Source: Harmothoe impar
Lineage: Eukaryota; Annelida; Polychaeta; Phyllodocida; Polynoidae
Assembly (NCBI GenBank): GCA_947462335.1
Contig: OX381704.1
Coordinates: forward strand, 27,427,955-27,491,954
Reading direction: 5' to 3'
DNA: 64,000 bases
Of the stretch, positions 34,564 through 46,746 are shown in pieces. The position numbers were made by a program, and so were the translations under genes. The first letter of the stretch is position 1; each line of letters starts with the position of its first letter. The notes under the pieces were generated by a model. The model was not told the origin of the DNA and ran no database searches. It saw nothing but the letters and a program-made list of their open reading frames with translations.

Positions 34564-35552
34564 TATTTGAACTCTTGATTTTGAATAGAATATACCGGTA
34601 TTCATAGAGGTACACGTTATCCAACTTCTCATCGTCTCAGATTATCATATGACATATGCATCTATAGACGGGCAAAACCGTTGCCCATGGATTGGCTTAA
34701 CATATAGATTTGGGTTATATATTGAATGACGTGACGTCAAGTATGGCAACTTCCTGTTCCATCAATACTGGCAGCTGATCACATCTTTTCGACCATTCAT
34801 GGTACTTGCAGTTCACAAGAAAAATCATTCATCCCTTAACTTAGAATAAAAACTGTGCTTCAATGGTTTCGGAACGCTTCAAAGAACCCAGGTGAATTCA
34901 AAATTCACAAGGCGCTATTTCGAGAAGTCGATCCTTTTTATGCAACAAAGAGGAGCGAATTGGATTTGCGGTGACAAAAGAAACTCTGGGCCGTGGCCAC
35001 TTTTGGCACAGTCATGCATATGTAGCTCTGTGTGCCTCTTGCCATCCGTCTACGCCCACCACAACAAACTGTCCTTGCTTGCTTCAGATTAAAAAAAACA
35101 AACACTGAAATGTCTCCTGTATAGAAGGGGTTTGTTTGGAGACACTATTCCGTTATGTCCGACAACTTAGGTCTTTGTTCTTTCATGTTCTGTCGTACGG
35201 GAATATGCATAATTACACTCACTGGTAACACGTACATTCAATGAGATAAAGAAGGAGCAATACAATGTATAATATTATATCCATACACAGCAGCCCCTTT
35301 CTCTCTCTATATATATAGTTGTACTACTTCCTTATCCTTTACCACACAATAATCACTGATAGCCGTTAGTAAGTATCTCAACGTATGATATGCTAATCCA
35401 TGCGGCCTATAGTGAGGTATTGGTACATACAAAACCATGGATGGTGCTCTGGTCTTGTAATATATAGGCTTAAAACCATACTCCAACACTACATGATTTG
35501 CCATCAAAAACAATGAGAAAGGAGGCAACCTTTCCTAACATCCTCATGTAAA
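34564..35552. other. Non-coding stretch
   Basis: Contains a perfect CRE octamer at 34732-34739 (as GACGTGACGTCA) and a short TA tract near 35309. No supported exon. Confidence 0.4.
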
Positions 35553-35811
35553 GTGGTCGTTGCGACATCCGCGTGTACACGTGGTCATTGGGACATCTGC
35601 TTATGCAAGTGGTCATTGTAACATCCGCGTGTACAAGTAGTAACTAGTTGTTGCGACATCTATGTGTATAAGTGGTCATTGCGACATCTGCGTGTGCAAG
35701 TGGCCTTAGCGACATCCGCGTGTACAAGTAGTTGTTGCGACATTCATGTGTATAAGTGCTCCTTGCTACATCCGTGTGTCCAAGTGGGCATGGCGACATC
35801 TGCTTCTACAA
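35553..35811 (+). repeat. 28-bp minisatellite, nine units
   Basis: The consensus GTGGTCATTGCGACATCCG..., then CGTGTACAA, repeats nine times with about 10-30% divergence between units. One unit contains a 7-bp insertion. It is unrelated to the 28-bp duplication at 28186. Confidence 0.9.
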
Positions 35812-36051
35812 GACGTGACTCTCCATAGAACATTGTGTATTGATGGCCATTCAGAGGATGAAGCAGAACGTTTTCAGGAAATACTTTCTACATGTATATA
35901 CACAGGTATGTCTGTATTGTATAATCTGCAAAAATCGCATTATCGGGTGTCTATGTTGGAGAAAATGATTTCTCTATGCCAGTCATCGATCTGTTACGAT
36001 GTAAAGTCTTAAATTATTCGCAAAGGCGCCACATAGTGTGTCCCATCTCTA

Positions 36052-36723
36052 CACTGAAAACCCAGGCCTGGATATAGGTGGTCAATGCTGCCCACTTTGG
36101 GTGGACATGCCCACTTGACCACCTGGAGTGATCAATTGTGATGACCCAAGGTGGTCATGATTTTGCCACTAGGTGGCCCTACTATACAACAGTGTTATAT
36201 GCAGCATCTACTCTAGGTGATCTTTTAATTAATACTTATACTAATCTGGATCATAGGTTTCCATAAAATGGGGGATATAAAGATTATTTGGAACATGAGT
36301 TGATGCCAAGGATTTAAAAGAAAAGCATGCCAGAATTACCAAAAACATGTATGTGTAAGCATAGACACCTCACGTGTCCCTGAAACCATAGCTACAAGTC
36401 TGAAAAGTGGCTGATATACAGCTATACACACATATATGCCTTATTGGGCCTTTGGTCAGGGCTATAATGCACTCTCAGATGTGGATTGGTGGTGGGAAGA
36501 GGGGGGAATTATGAAAATAGCTGAAAAGTATACCTCATTGTGCAGAAAAATATACTACTCCTCAAAAAATGTGGAGGTCAGAAAAGTGTTCATAGGTGAC
36601 CACGCAGGGTGGTCACATATGACCACGCTAGTGACCACGGGGTACTCCCTCAGGACACCATCACCATGACCACCCGAAAGTGGTCAGTAGTGACCACTTT
36701 AGACCCCCATTGGGTTTTCAGTG
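36052..36723. mobile_element. 672-bp TIR element rich in GTGGTCA, TA target site
   Basis: The ends CACTGAAAACCCA and TGGGTTTTCAGTG are perfect 13-bp inverted repeats flanked by TA (36050-36051, 36724-36725). Inside, GGTGGTCA and TGACCAC recur many times on both strands near both ends. A CTCF-like word CCACTAGGTGGCC lies at 36166-36178. The internal open frame 36436-36669 resembles no transposase, so the element is non-autonomous. Confidence 0.85.
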
Positions 36724-36725
36724 TA

Positions 36726-37613
36726 GACTAATCCGTTAATGGCATTGTGACAATGATAAGGAAGACGGGATTTCCGATACAACAATAAGCTTCAATAATT
36801 TACATTTGGCTCCAACATTATACATTTGGTATGTATACACCAGTACATCTTTTTAGCTCGCAATATGTATTGAAATGATCTCTAATTTCTCAGTGTCTAC
36901 TACTGACCATTACTATGGCCTCTTTTACTGAATGGACACATGAGTGTCATCTTCTCTCTCCACAAAACAAATATAAGATTATGCTGTGCAAAAAAAACCA
37001 TCGAAAGTCTTAATGTGAGAGCACTTAACTTTTCGTTCTAAAACAAAAGGTTGAAACTTAAAATGAAACCTTTTCAATAGAAGTGTTCCCATCATACGTT
37101 ATGCAATACACAAAACACTTAACATCTGGGGCCCTTTCCTATTATCAAGGGTAAATCAACGCAATACACTAGGAAGTCGTAAAGAAAACTAATCATAATG
37201 CAAGGAGGCACGGGTACATGGAGCGCACATTTAAAGTATAAAATATCATGTAATTTCAACCAATGAATTAACTAACGCCGATATTGTGAGTGGTTTAGCT
37301 GCAAATGTCGAAAGTCACATCTATACAGGGAAAAGAGAAGCTGTAAACCCAGCAACGCTGATGCTATCGAGCGCCTAAAATGGGCTCATCGACCCTAAAA
37401 CAATTCAAAGTTTCATAATTACAAATAGCAAAACATTAGTACCTAAAAGATTGTAAATATTCCCAAAAATCCAAAATATTCTTTACTTCAAATTTCCAAA
37501 TTAAAAAGAAGTGAAGGGACAACAGTTTCGCTTCGATTGGCGTTTTAGTTTTCGGCCTAGGGCCTTCATCAGGGGTACTTCTTACTTGGTTGCCATTCTT
37601 GTGCTAAATCACC
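36726..37613. other. Non-coding stretch with a possible retroelement tail
   Basis: At 37547-37575 the minus strand reads CCTGATGAAGGCCCTAGGCC, then GAAAACT. A similar word (GATGAAGAGCCCTGGCCGAA) occurs at 46612-46631, minus. I suspect the 3' region of a retroelement, but no catalytic motif is seen. Confidence 0.3.
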
Positions 37614-37962
37614 GTGTCCATATACTACTTACTGTCGGTCCTGACCTAAACTGCTGTGTCCATATACTACTCACTGTCGGGCCAGACCTAAACTAATGTG
37701 TCTATATACTACTTACTGTCAGTCCTGACCTAAACTGCTGTGTCCATATACTACTCACTGTCGGTCCTGACCTAAACTACTGTGTCCCTATACTATTAAC
37801 CGTCGGTCCTGACCTAAACCACCATGTACACCATGTACTACTTACTATCGGTCCGGACCTAAACTACTGTGTCCATATAAAACTTACTGTCGGCCCTGAG
37901 CTTAACTACTGTGTCCATAATATCATATCACCTCTGATCTAATCCAGGATGTCTCTATACTA
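37614..37962 (+). repeat. 42-bp minisatellite, about eight units
   Basis: The consensus GTGTCCATATACTACTTACT, then GTCGGTCCTGACCTAAACTGCT, repeats with modest divergence and becomes irregular after about 37810. No coding role is apparent. Confidence 0.9.
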
Positions 37963-38891
37963 TCACAATGATTAGCTTTTGTAAAACATTATATCTACCC
38001 CTATTACTTCAGCGCCGACCAACAGAAGCCTTGACACGTACGCAAAGAAACAGGACAAAATGGCCAGGGATACACAGGTTAATTCTCCATACTGTATACA
38101 TATTCATGGCAACAGGTGAGACACCCATGGCTGAACTGCTCCCTCTTCCTTAAATACCTTTCCACTGTGCCTCACACTCTTCCAAACGGGTCTTTTATGG
38201 CCAAAAAAGAGAATGCACCCAATTGGAAGTCATTGGTGTGCCTGAACGCATTGTGCACGGTGGGAGAGGCTGGTGGCACTGGGAAGGCAGGGACTAAGCT
38301 GCAGTGAGGCGGACCCAATGGCTTGTAGGCTGGGTGAGGGGGCAGTGTCATCAGTGAGGCTGGCTGACTGCAGCCGGCCTGTGTCGGGTCGTCCTGGCTG
38401 ACCAGAACACGACTCAGCCATCAGAGGGCTGAATGCTGGGGCACCAGTCCCTGTCTACCCACCACACCGACTTGGGGCACAACCTGACGACAGGAAATGA
38501 CCCCTACCCCCATGTATAGGTCAGGCTGCATCCATCTCCCCCACAGGGAGACAATACATGAATCGTGTCCTTGCCGGCATACTTCTGTGGCAGTGTATAT
38601 ATAGATGTCCATATGTTCACTATAGCCTATGATATCAAGCTCTCCTCTAGCACGTCCACTTACCAGTTTCCATTAGAGGGGAAAGATTGAACGTGTGATT
38701 GAAATCACAGATGACTCAGGGTTAAGGTGATTAAGTGAATGAATTTATTTATTTATCAAAAACTTGAAGCTGTAAATCATTTCAGGAGCAATGAACTATT
38801 TGTCAATTCTGAGAGCAGAAACACATTCCTGGCCTAAAGGTAGTCTCAAATCATGTGTCACACTAATATCTTATCACATTTCAGCTGAGCA
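37963..38891. other. Non-coding stretch
   Basis: No exon recognised; moderately GC-rich around 38250-38480. Confidence 0.4.
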
Positions 38892-39181
38892 GCCACTACC
38901 CCACATACCCCAACCCCACATACCCCAACCCCACATACCCCAACCCCACATACCCCTGCCCCACATACCCCAACCCCACATACCCCTACCCCACATACCC
39001 CTGCCTCACATACCCCAACCCCACGTACCCCAACCCCACATACCCCTACCCCACATACCCCTACCCCACATGCCCCTACCCCCCATGCCCCTACCCCACA
39101 TGCCCCTACCCCACATGCCCCTACCCCACATGCCCCAACCCCACATACCCCAACCCCACATACCCCTACCCCACATACCCC
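38892..39181 (+). repeat. 15-bp C-rich minisatellite, about 19 units
   Basis: Units of CCACATACCCCAACC, with AACC/TACC/TGCC variants, run for about 290 bp. The minus strand carries four-G runs at short spacing and could form G-quadruplexes. A looser ACCCGACC-type repeat continues to about 39340. All long frames here are repeat artefacts. Confidence 0.97.
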
Positions 39182-39344
39182 TGACCCCTTCATCGACTCT
39201 GACCCGGTACCCGACCAGACCCAGCACCTGACCCGGCACCGGGTACCCGACATGTGTCCCGACCCACTACCCAACCCAGCACCTCGTACCCAACATGCTA
39301 CCCGACTCACGACTCTACCCACTGACCACTACCACTGAGTACCA

Positions 39345-41680
39345 GTATCCACTGACCAGGTTCACTAGTTTCTGTCCACACATTTATATAATTCAAGATA
39401 ATTCAAGATAGGTGAAGAGAATTATCCAGAAAAGGTCTTACAAAAAACGTCTCACTTAGTATTACAAGATACCCCCCATTGACTTAGCACTGGAGTTGTG
39501 TGGACCGTAATGGAGACGAAAATTGAATCTAGTACTTAAGAGTTTAATTTCTCGGAATCACATTTTACTGAGTTTTTGTGACATTTTTTAAATTGCATAT
39601 TTGGCGGGGTTGAGATAAGATATTTGCAATATTTTTGGGGGTATCATGTAGGGGAGTGTCTGATTGTTCAAAACCATTTGTCAATATGTCTTTAGGATGA
39701 ATATTTCCTAGGTAAAATCCACTCTAAAGTTGAGTGACTGACTATCTTGAAAAGGGTGCGCCAAACCGTCGCAAAAGACTCTGGGTGGTAACCCTGAGTC
39801 AATAATGATAAAATGCTGAGAAAGCTATATCAATATTGGCAAACATTCGAGTATAGAATATGACTTTTATGATCGGTATACATGTACTGCTAATAATTAA
39901 TAGTGGATAAGTAAGACACACACAAAATCAACAAGTCCAAACGAGCACCCTACAAGGTATCGAATTCCTCTTTTCAAATAGTTCTCACTCAGTCCGATTC
40001 CCCTCCTACTTCCCAGTGCCTACGGTGTACATTATTCCGAATGACAATCCCAAATGTACACAGATTACCAATCGAATATTTAAATACGATACATCACGTC
40101 CTAATCCGTATTTCTAATAAAACCCCCTCGTTAATTTTGTTAATTCCCTAATGCTAATAAAATAGGGAGATCCATTATCAACATATGAGGCGGTAATGAA
40201 ATAGATTCGAAACTAAATTATGAAACGATGACAACTGACAAGCGGCCGACACAAGAACAAATGCAGAAGCTAGAAAGATTAGCTTTCTAGTAAAACACTG
40301 AAGAATCGAGGCTAGGAGTTCTTAATTTCAAAGACATTAACTCCTGTTCAGTGTTGTGGACAGAAGGTGTATAAACCAGAACGTTGTTGGACCATGGGAC
40401 AAGAACAGGGACAGTGCGAACACATGGAACGAGTGTGGAACAAAAACCTGTCAAACACATAGGGTTAGGTTTTCAGGATGCCCACAGTCTAAGGTCTTCT
40501 GTGACAAAGATCCAACCAGCCGGTAGTGGCATGAGACTGGGTAAGGTCTGTGTGCTACCGGAGGCACCCAAGGTGCTGTGTAGAGAGACTCTAGGTTCTC
40601 AATGCAGCCTTTCTGTTGCCTGCTTCAAATGGTGCTATGACTCTTCAAAGGGTCGGGTTTGTATAAGAAGGGGCAATCAGGTAGGAAGGCACAAATAGGT
40701 ATCGTTATGCTTCATCTCTACTTTTATCCAAGGAAAAGAAACACATGTGGAATAACAAATCTCATTTGATTAATGTATTCTGAATATCATTGACTGCAGC
40801 AATATGACAATCTGCTTTACAATGCGATGTATGGTGGCAGATTGAGTGTGCAAGGTTTAACTCACACATCCCCCCCAAGTAATAGCATCAAAGAATTGTT
40901 GAATCCATTTGTATATTAAAGCTAAAAGAAGTATTTATTGATGGATTATATTGTGATATATATCGAGGATTGGTAATATCTTCTTTGTCCTCTGAGCAAA
41001 CCCTAGATAACTTCGTTAATTTGTACATCGTTTGTTCAGACTAACACACTTTTTTAATTGAACTGAAATTGAATTCACATGTTCTCTGTTGTTAACATCA
41101 ATTACTAAATTATTAACATTTTCGTTAAATTATCAGAGCTGTCACTCCCTGGTTGTTGAGAAGTATGAAATCTCACGATTTCAGGGAATTTCGTGCCAGG
41201 GCGAATTACAGTTACATGTTTTAGTCATATTCATTAAGTAATGATCTTAAATGTCCCAAGCCAGTCCAGAGTGCACTGCATGAGATAATGATATCATGGT
41301 GTCAATGACGTCATAGACTTCCCATGGTACTGCAGAACAAATAGGCATACTATCAAGTAAGGGGAGGGTGGGGTGACGTGGGGTTGGGGAGGGGGGAGGG
41401 GGTCACTGTCAAGCATGGTGTACATGTATAGTCCTACAGAAGGGGTAACTCTTGTCAATGAGATGTCAATACTCATTTGCATTTGGATGAACTTTGCTTT
41501 TCATACATCGTATCATATTTACCACTGATCAGATCAGTATCCCGCGATCTGGCTTACCTGTCCCAAAAACTCTAGATAAAATGAAATAAAAAGTCCTGCG
41601 TCCACTCCATCTTCAAACCCATTCACTCTGGGCAGGCGTGGCTAAGTAAACTTCACAAAGCCTAATTAAGCAGGAGGGTG
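39345..41680. other. Non-coding stretch
   Basis: A 104-codon plus frame (40384-40698) is open, but I recognise no domain and no splice context. A perfect CRE octamer lies at 41306-41313. Otherwise AT-rich unique DNA. Confidence 0.4.
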
Positions 41681-41832
41681 ATTTAACATGGGTAATCCCT
41701 CCCAGACCGCGCTCTACTCCCCCAATCAGGCACCCTACATCATGGCCGCCTCAAAGATGGCCCGAGAGAAAACGCCAACACGGCCCGCCCGTTTACAGCC
41801 CACCTCCCCGCCATTAATCACTCCAAGAGGCG

Positions 41833-41911
41833 CCACCAGGGGGCCACTTGTCTCATCGTCAACAGGTGGCGCCACCACCGTCGTCAACTTCCTCTGTTCC
41901 GCCAGGTGGCG
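41833..41911 (+). promoter_or_regulatory. Cluster of CTCF-like motifs in a CpG-rich island
   Basis: CCACCAGGGGGCC at 41833-41845 and CCGCCAGGTGGCG at 41899-41911 both fit the remembered CTCF core CCRSYAGRKGGCR (the first with a C at the last position). A weaker TCAACAGGTGGCG lies between them at 41859-41871. All three point the same way within 80 bp. Upstream (41750-41762), GCCTCAAAGATGGCC resembles a YY1 site. The surrounding 41690-41925 is CpG-rich. The open frame across it is a composition effect. Together this suggests an insulator or boundary element, on motif evidence alone. Confidence 0.45.
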
Positions 41912-41957
41912 TCGCGCGCTTGGCACCATTAAGACGTGGGTGTGCAGCTTTAATTAG

Positions 41958-44900
41958 TTTTTACTTTGAGGAGTTTATGTGAGGGGATCCAATCTAAACG
42001 TAAGTAGAATTAGGTGGGAGTATTAAAAGGGACTTAGTAACTACCTAGGCATTCAATCAAGTATGCTATCACTGCATCCTATTCGATGGGTGTCCCTAGG
42101 TAATGACTTAATCAATAGGGCTTTGAGAAATGGGGTTAGGGGTTACATAACTAATAGATAAAAATCCCACCTGTTTCCTGCATTTTCTTTCTACTTTATA
42201 ACCCATGTGCCCCCTATTGTTGCGTGCATTGCAAACTGTTATACCAAGAAAGGACCTCAATAAGAGTGACGTCATCTTACATGAAATGTATTGGTCTGTT
42301 ACCATATACGGAGATGTTACATGTACTTTAATAAAGCTGGACTACAGCTGGGAAACGACTCAGAGTATAAAGGCCATAATATCATACATGTCCTTGGGAC
42401 ATAATGGTCCATCACTCCGCTTAGGAATTCTTTTTAAATGGTTACAAGAGGCGATTCTCAAATGTTCTAATACGGATAAAAATATACATGCGCATGTTTT
42501 GTAACTATTGGCCATACTATGATAGCATAATGATATAATCTAAAGCAAATGTCTTTGAAATGCAACCATAAGTTACCAAATAAGTTCTCTTTGCCAAACT
42601 GAATAGGCCTATCTAACGATTACAACATATTCTTCTCTGACAAAAAAGAACTACGCTATTGTCTCTATCCAAACATACAGTGAAAGGAACTGTAGATTAA
42701 ACGGAAAACTATAAGCAACACCAACATGGGGAAGTCTGATTTTCCCGTCCACCTATAATAAGTTGTCGGGTTGCAATATTCTCCATTGTCATAAAAGTCT
42801 AGACAAATATGGCAATCTCATTCACCTCATCTCCTTTACCATGACTAATCGTCCAAAGTAATCTACTCATCGGAAAGGCTATTATCACTCGGTGTATTAC
42901 ACTGCAGCTGGTAAGCAGCTCAGAGCTGTATCCTGAGGTGGTGGGGAAAGCAGCTCTTACAGATATTCCCTCAACACCTAAATGAGCAGTCAGTATAAGC
43001 TGCATATTTCAGAATTCCACTTTAGGTAGTTGACAACGGTGTCTAATCTCCCCTGCCTAGTAACTCATCACTCCACAAGCAGACAGCGGTAGGATAATCC
43101 TCATAATATCACAGCAGATGAACGTCCCGACAGATAAGAGTTATTAAGATTCCGCAGTTGTTCTTTTTAACAAAATGGAGCCTCTCACTGTAGGTTTTCT
43201 TCTAAAAGGCTGTCAACAGCTCTTGCCGACAGATACTATAGCGTAACACTAGAAAACAGCTTGTGCATTTATCAAAAGGACCGGCTTCATAATGAGCGCT
43301 GCTGTATTAAAGCTTTGTAGGATCTCTCAAATGAATTAGGAACTGAAATATTACGACAGGGCATTTCGCTTAGTGTTAGAGTTTGGTATTTATACTTCGC
43401 ATTGTCGTAACTTCCGCTCAGTTTCTATTAAGAACAGCGTGAACTGTACATGCACTTAATCAATGACTGAGATCTTAATGACTTCATCTATAAGAGATGT
43501 GCTTTCTGAGAAAGTCCAAATGTGTTGCCCGTGCCTATTTAGTCTTAGCGCAGTGACGACGATTGCCACCTTTTTGTACTAATGCGAATGTTTAAATTGG
43601 CCTTTGTAGTGAATGTACGGATTCACTTTCCTTGACATTCCAGGTTATGTACAGTCATGAACTTGTTTTTTTCACAAAGAGCACATACACTGAACAACTG
43701 CCTTAAGGGTGCATTGCATCTACAGCATTCGCTCACTGCTCTCATTAATTTCACTTAGGCTACAAAGGTTAAATATGAAACATAATCTCATATCTGGTAG
43801 TGGCAAGACATGGTTAAAAACACATAATACATCCATGATAGCACAATCACAAAACGTTTTCTAAATCAACAGCAGTTCAAACTAAAATGCCTTTTAAGCC
43901 TGCTCGATTGCTGAAGTCATAAATATTCTTTCTCTTGGGAAGATTATTTGATCTTCCGGGATGAGACAGTTTGTAATAAACAATCGTGGAACACCTGCCA
44001 AGAGTACAATGGAAGCTATCTACACGAAGCTCTCTGCACCTTTAAGTATCATTGTACCGTGGGATATCACCGACAGCTTAACCCTTAGAATCCCGACAAA
44101 AAATACTTAGCTTGCCATGCGGACGACCTCTGAGAACTATTAGTTCCCAGAAGTCCGGGCCTTATTTCAATTCCTATAGTATTCCTATGCAAATGGTGTC
44201 CACTATCGTCGATGCTAGGCCTGCCATGGCATCGACGATAGTCGACAATAGGCCTTAAAGGGTTAACGGTTTTCCTGTTGGTGGCTGACATATGACCACA
44301 GATGTTTACCACTAGTTTAAGCTTTATATGAACTATAACCTTGATTATTCATTGATCACCATTTGTTGGAGCTTTCCACTACAAAATCTGGGAATACGAT
44401 ATCAGTGAACATATTAATTAACATCTAAATATTTAAATGAGTAAGGGTATCATGACAGGAAAACCCTACATATCTGTAATCTCTTTAAGTGTGCTTCCAT
44501 GACCAGTGTCACTATTAATGTTGCTCTTGGTTATACAATGCTGTGGTGTAACCCCCTAACAGTAATGCCCCACGGTACACTACACCTTATTCCCATAAGC
44601 ATTGTTCATCTACCTGGCGCATTCAAGGAAACTGCCTACATACATCTATTCTACATCTAACTACATCAGGCAGAAAGGACCATAGCGTTGCCATGAAGAC
44701 TAACATATAACTTAGTTACTTCACAACTCTTTAGTTACAAATATACAAAGAAACGTATAGTTGTGAAGTTTATGGGGAGTTATCACTTAGTATAGTTTTG
44801 ATGTAATGTATTTTATTATGTATGTGATCTGGAATGGAAGAGGACAGGAATGGGAAGGTCTAGACCTGAGGGTCATAAGCAATAGAATACATGAATTTGT

Positions 44901-45879
44901 CCGACTAGTTCCCAGACTGAGCTACTCTGAGCCATACTATAGAGCTTGCATCAACTCACTTCATTCAACATTTACATATTCATATTGAAGGAGGCTTCCC
45001 AGTATCAGGCGTTACATTCAGTATTTCCGATGTCCTCAAATAGACGCGATCCCCACCGTCTGTGCCCTTAGGAAGAAACCCTTCATGCATATTAATGTCA
45101 GTACACCGATCTTCGGTGCCAATGCATACCTAATCTGCAAGTTGTTAGGCCGCCTATTATGGCCTATATGTATTCATAGAACCATCCGATAAAAAAAACG
45201 ACATAAAAAGGCATAAGAGACCAAAACTAGGTGGTTTTGTGTGAGTACACTGTGGTTAGCTTATATATACTTAGCTATAGGGAGGACACGCTGTTTACCA
45301 GATTGCCATATCATTAGCACGCCAAGCAAGGCAACACAACCATCAAAGGCTAGACTATTCCATACGAAATCCTACATGATAGGGATCCCAGTATGAGTAT
45401 ATCTCCAAGCAAAGATCAATGTCATGCAGTTTATGTTGCTCAATGTTTTTCCTTTTGGCATGTCTATAATCACAACTATTACTATTTTGACATTAAAGGT
45501 AATACCCCGAATGGCTAGTAATGATAAACATGGCTGTGAGGAAGGTGTCCGTTTTATGTACCTAGGTGGAGTATAAGGGCTTGCATTGCCCTCCTCCTGT
45601 GGGTAACTCTATAACTGTCAGCCTGTGTGCTAGGACTGTTCCTCCTCTCCCTCCTAAAGAGATGTCAGAAATACACACGTATATGCATCCACATAAGCAT
45701 TTTGACGATTTAAAATAGCTGCCATGGTCCACTCTTCCACTTGCATTCATATATCATCCATGCCAAAAATTAGACTGCATTGAATTGTGTGGGAGAAATC
45801 AATACAAACCATGAGGTATGCCAATCATCTGTTTTCATGACCATCAAATATCTTTCCATTTTTCATTGTTGTAGGAGCA
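41958..45879. other. Long non-coding stretch
   Basis: Mostly unique AT-rich DNA. Exceptions are a perfect CRE at 42267-42274 and, at 44205-44243, a perfect hairpin with 14-bp arms (ACTATCGTCGATGC and complement) that lies between TTAACCCTT (44079) and AAGGGTTAA (44258), together probably a small MITE. No exon recognised. Confidence 0.45.
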
Positions 45880-46340
45880 ATAATAATTAGAATGCCAATA
45901 TTCAAAAGATAAATCGCCAGGGAGATGAAAGCAATGGCGGCAGGAAATAGGCTGGAAGCCGACTTTATCGGCGGCGGAGTTGTAATGTACGAGGGATGAA
46001 GGCTTTCCGTATGAAGCTGGAGGGAGCTGCTCCCACAGTGGCGAGCTGCTCATATATATAGTGTACGTGCTACACGCGGATTAGCTCATGTGGGCAGGGA
46101 AGAGGGCAAAACAAGGCGAGGCATTAGTCTGGGCCGGCCACCAGCTAATAAAATGCAATCTCTGGCAGTCATAAATCGGCCGTGGTTTCCATTTGACCGT
46201 CAATCAAATGCTCAGTCCCCACAGCCTGGTAATAACCAAGGTGGGTCAGCGTCTTTGTTTCATAATCACCACTTCGACCACAACCTTGAGCCACAACAAC
46301 ATAAAATATACTGCACAAGTTTATGTTGAAGCCACAAAGG
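45880..46340. promoter_or_regulatory. Candidate conserved non-coding element with homeodomain-type words
   Basis: A mixed GC block rich in words known from developmental enhancers: ATAATTAGAATG (45892), TAATAAAATGCAATC (46146), GTCATAAATC (46168), and TGACCGTCAATCAAATG (46195), whose complement contains TGATTGACGG, one base from the Pbx/Meis site TGATTGACAG. Two GAGCTGCTC words lie at 46024 and 46043. Short open frames on both strands have no recognisable product. Only cross-species comparison could show real conservation. Confidence 0.3.
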
Positions 46341-46732
46341 GTGGTTGAGGAGAAGGGAAACAAACACTCTACTAAAGACAGCTAAAGCAGCTTTGGAGTT
46401 TACTTCGGTAGGAGCTAAGAGCGCTTCTTGCTCTAGCTACTACTTCCCTACCCTATGTTACCAAGCGTTGTTCAGCCCACTGAGTCGCTCAGATCTGCTG
46501 TTGAGCTCTTCACGAGCGGCTCGTGGGCGTGCTATACTGCCATCTAAAATCCGGCTTTCGGATATCAGCACACTCACCCTTCCGTAAAACACCATTCCCG
46601 GCTAGACCCACTTCGGCCAGGGCTCTTCATCGTAAACGAGTTATGAGCATCTCACGGGTAACCCCAATCCATCAGAAGGGGAAGTGTGCAAAAAGGTAGT
46701 ATCTCCAGGCAGGTCTTCCCAGGTTGCTATGG

Positions 46733-46746
46733 CAACATGCTATGCT
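46733..46746. promoter_or_regulatory. RFX X-box-like palindrome
   Basis: GTTGCTATGGCAAC differs by one base from the perfect X-box GTTGCCATGGCAAC bound by RFX factors, which often control ciliary genes. No gene start was found next to it. Confidence 0.45.

Noticed and set aside
38791..39322. Pro/His-rich and Gly/Val-rich frames of about 150 residues
   Set aside because: Artefact of the 15-bp minisatellite; both strands open equally.
41688..41957. 89-codon frame over the CpG-rich block
   Set aside because: Better explained by composition and regulatory motifs; opposite strand also open.
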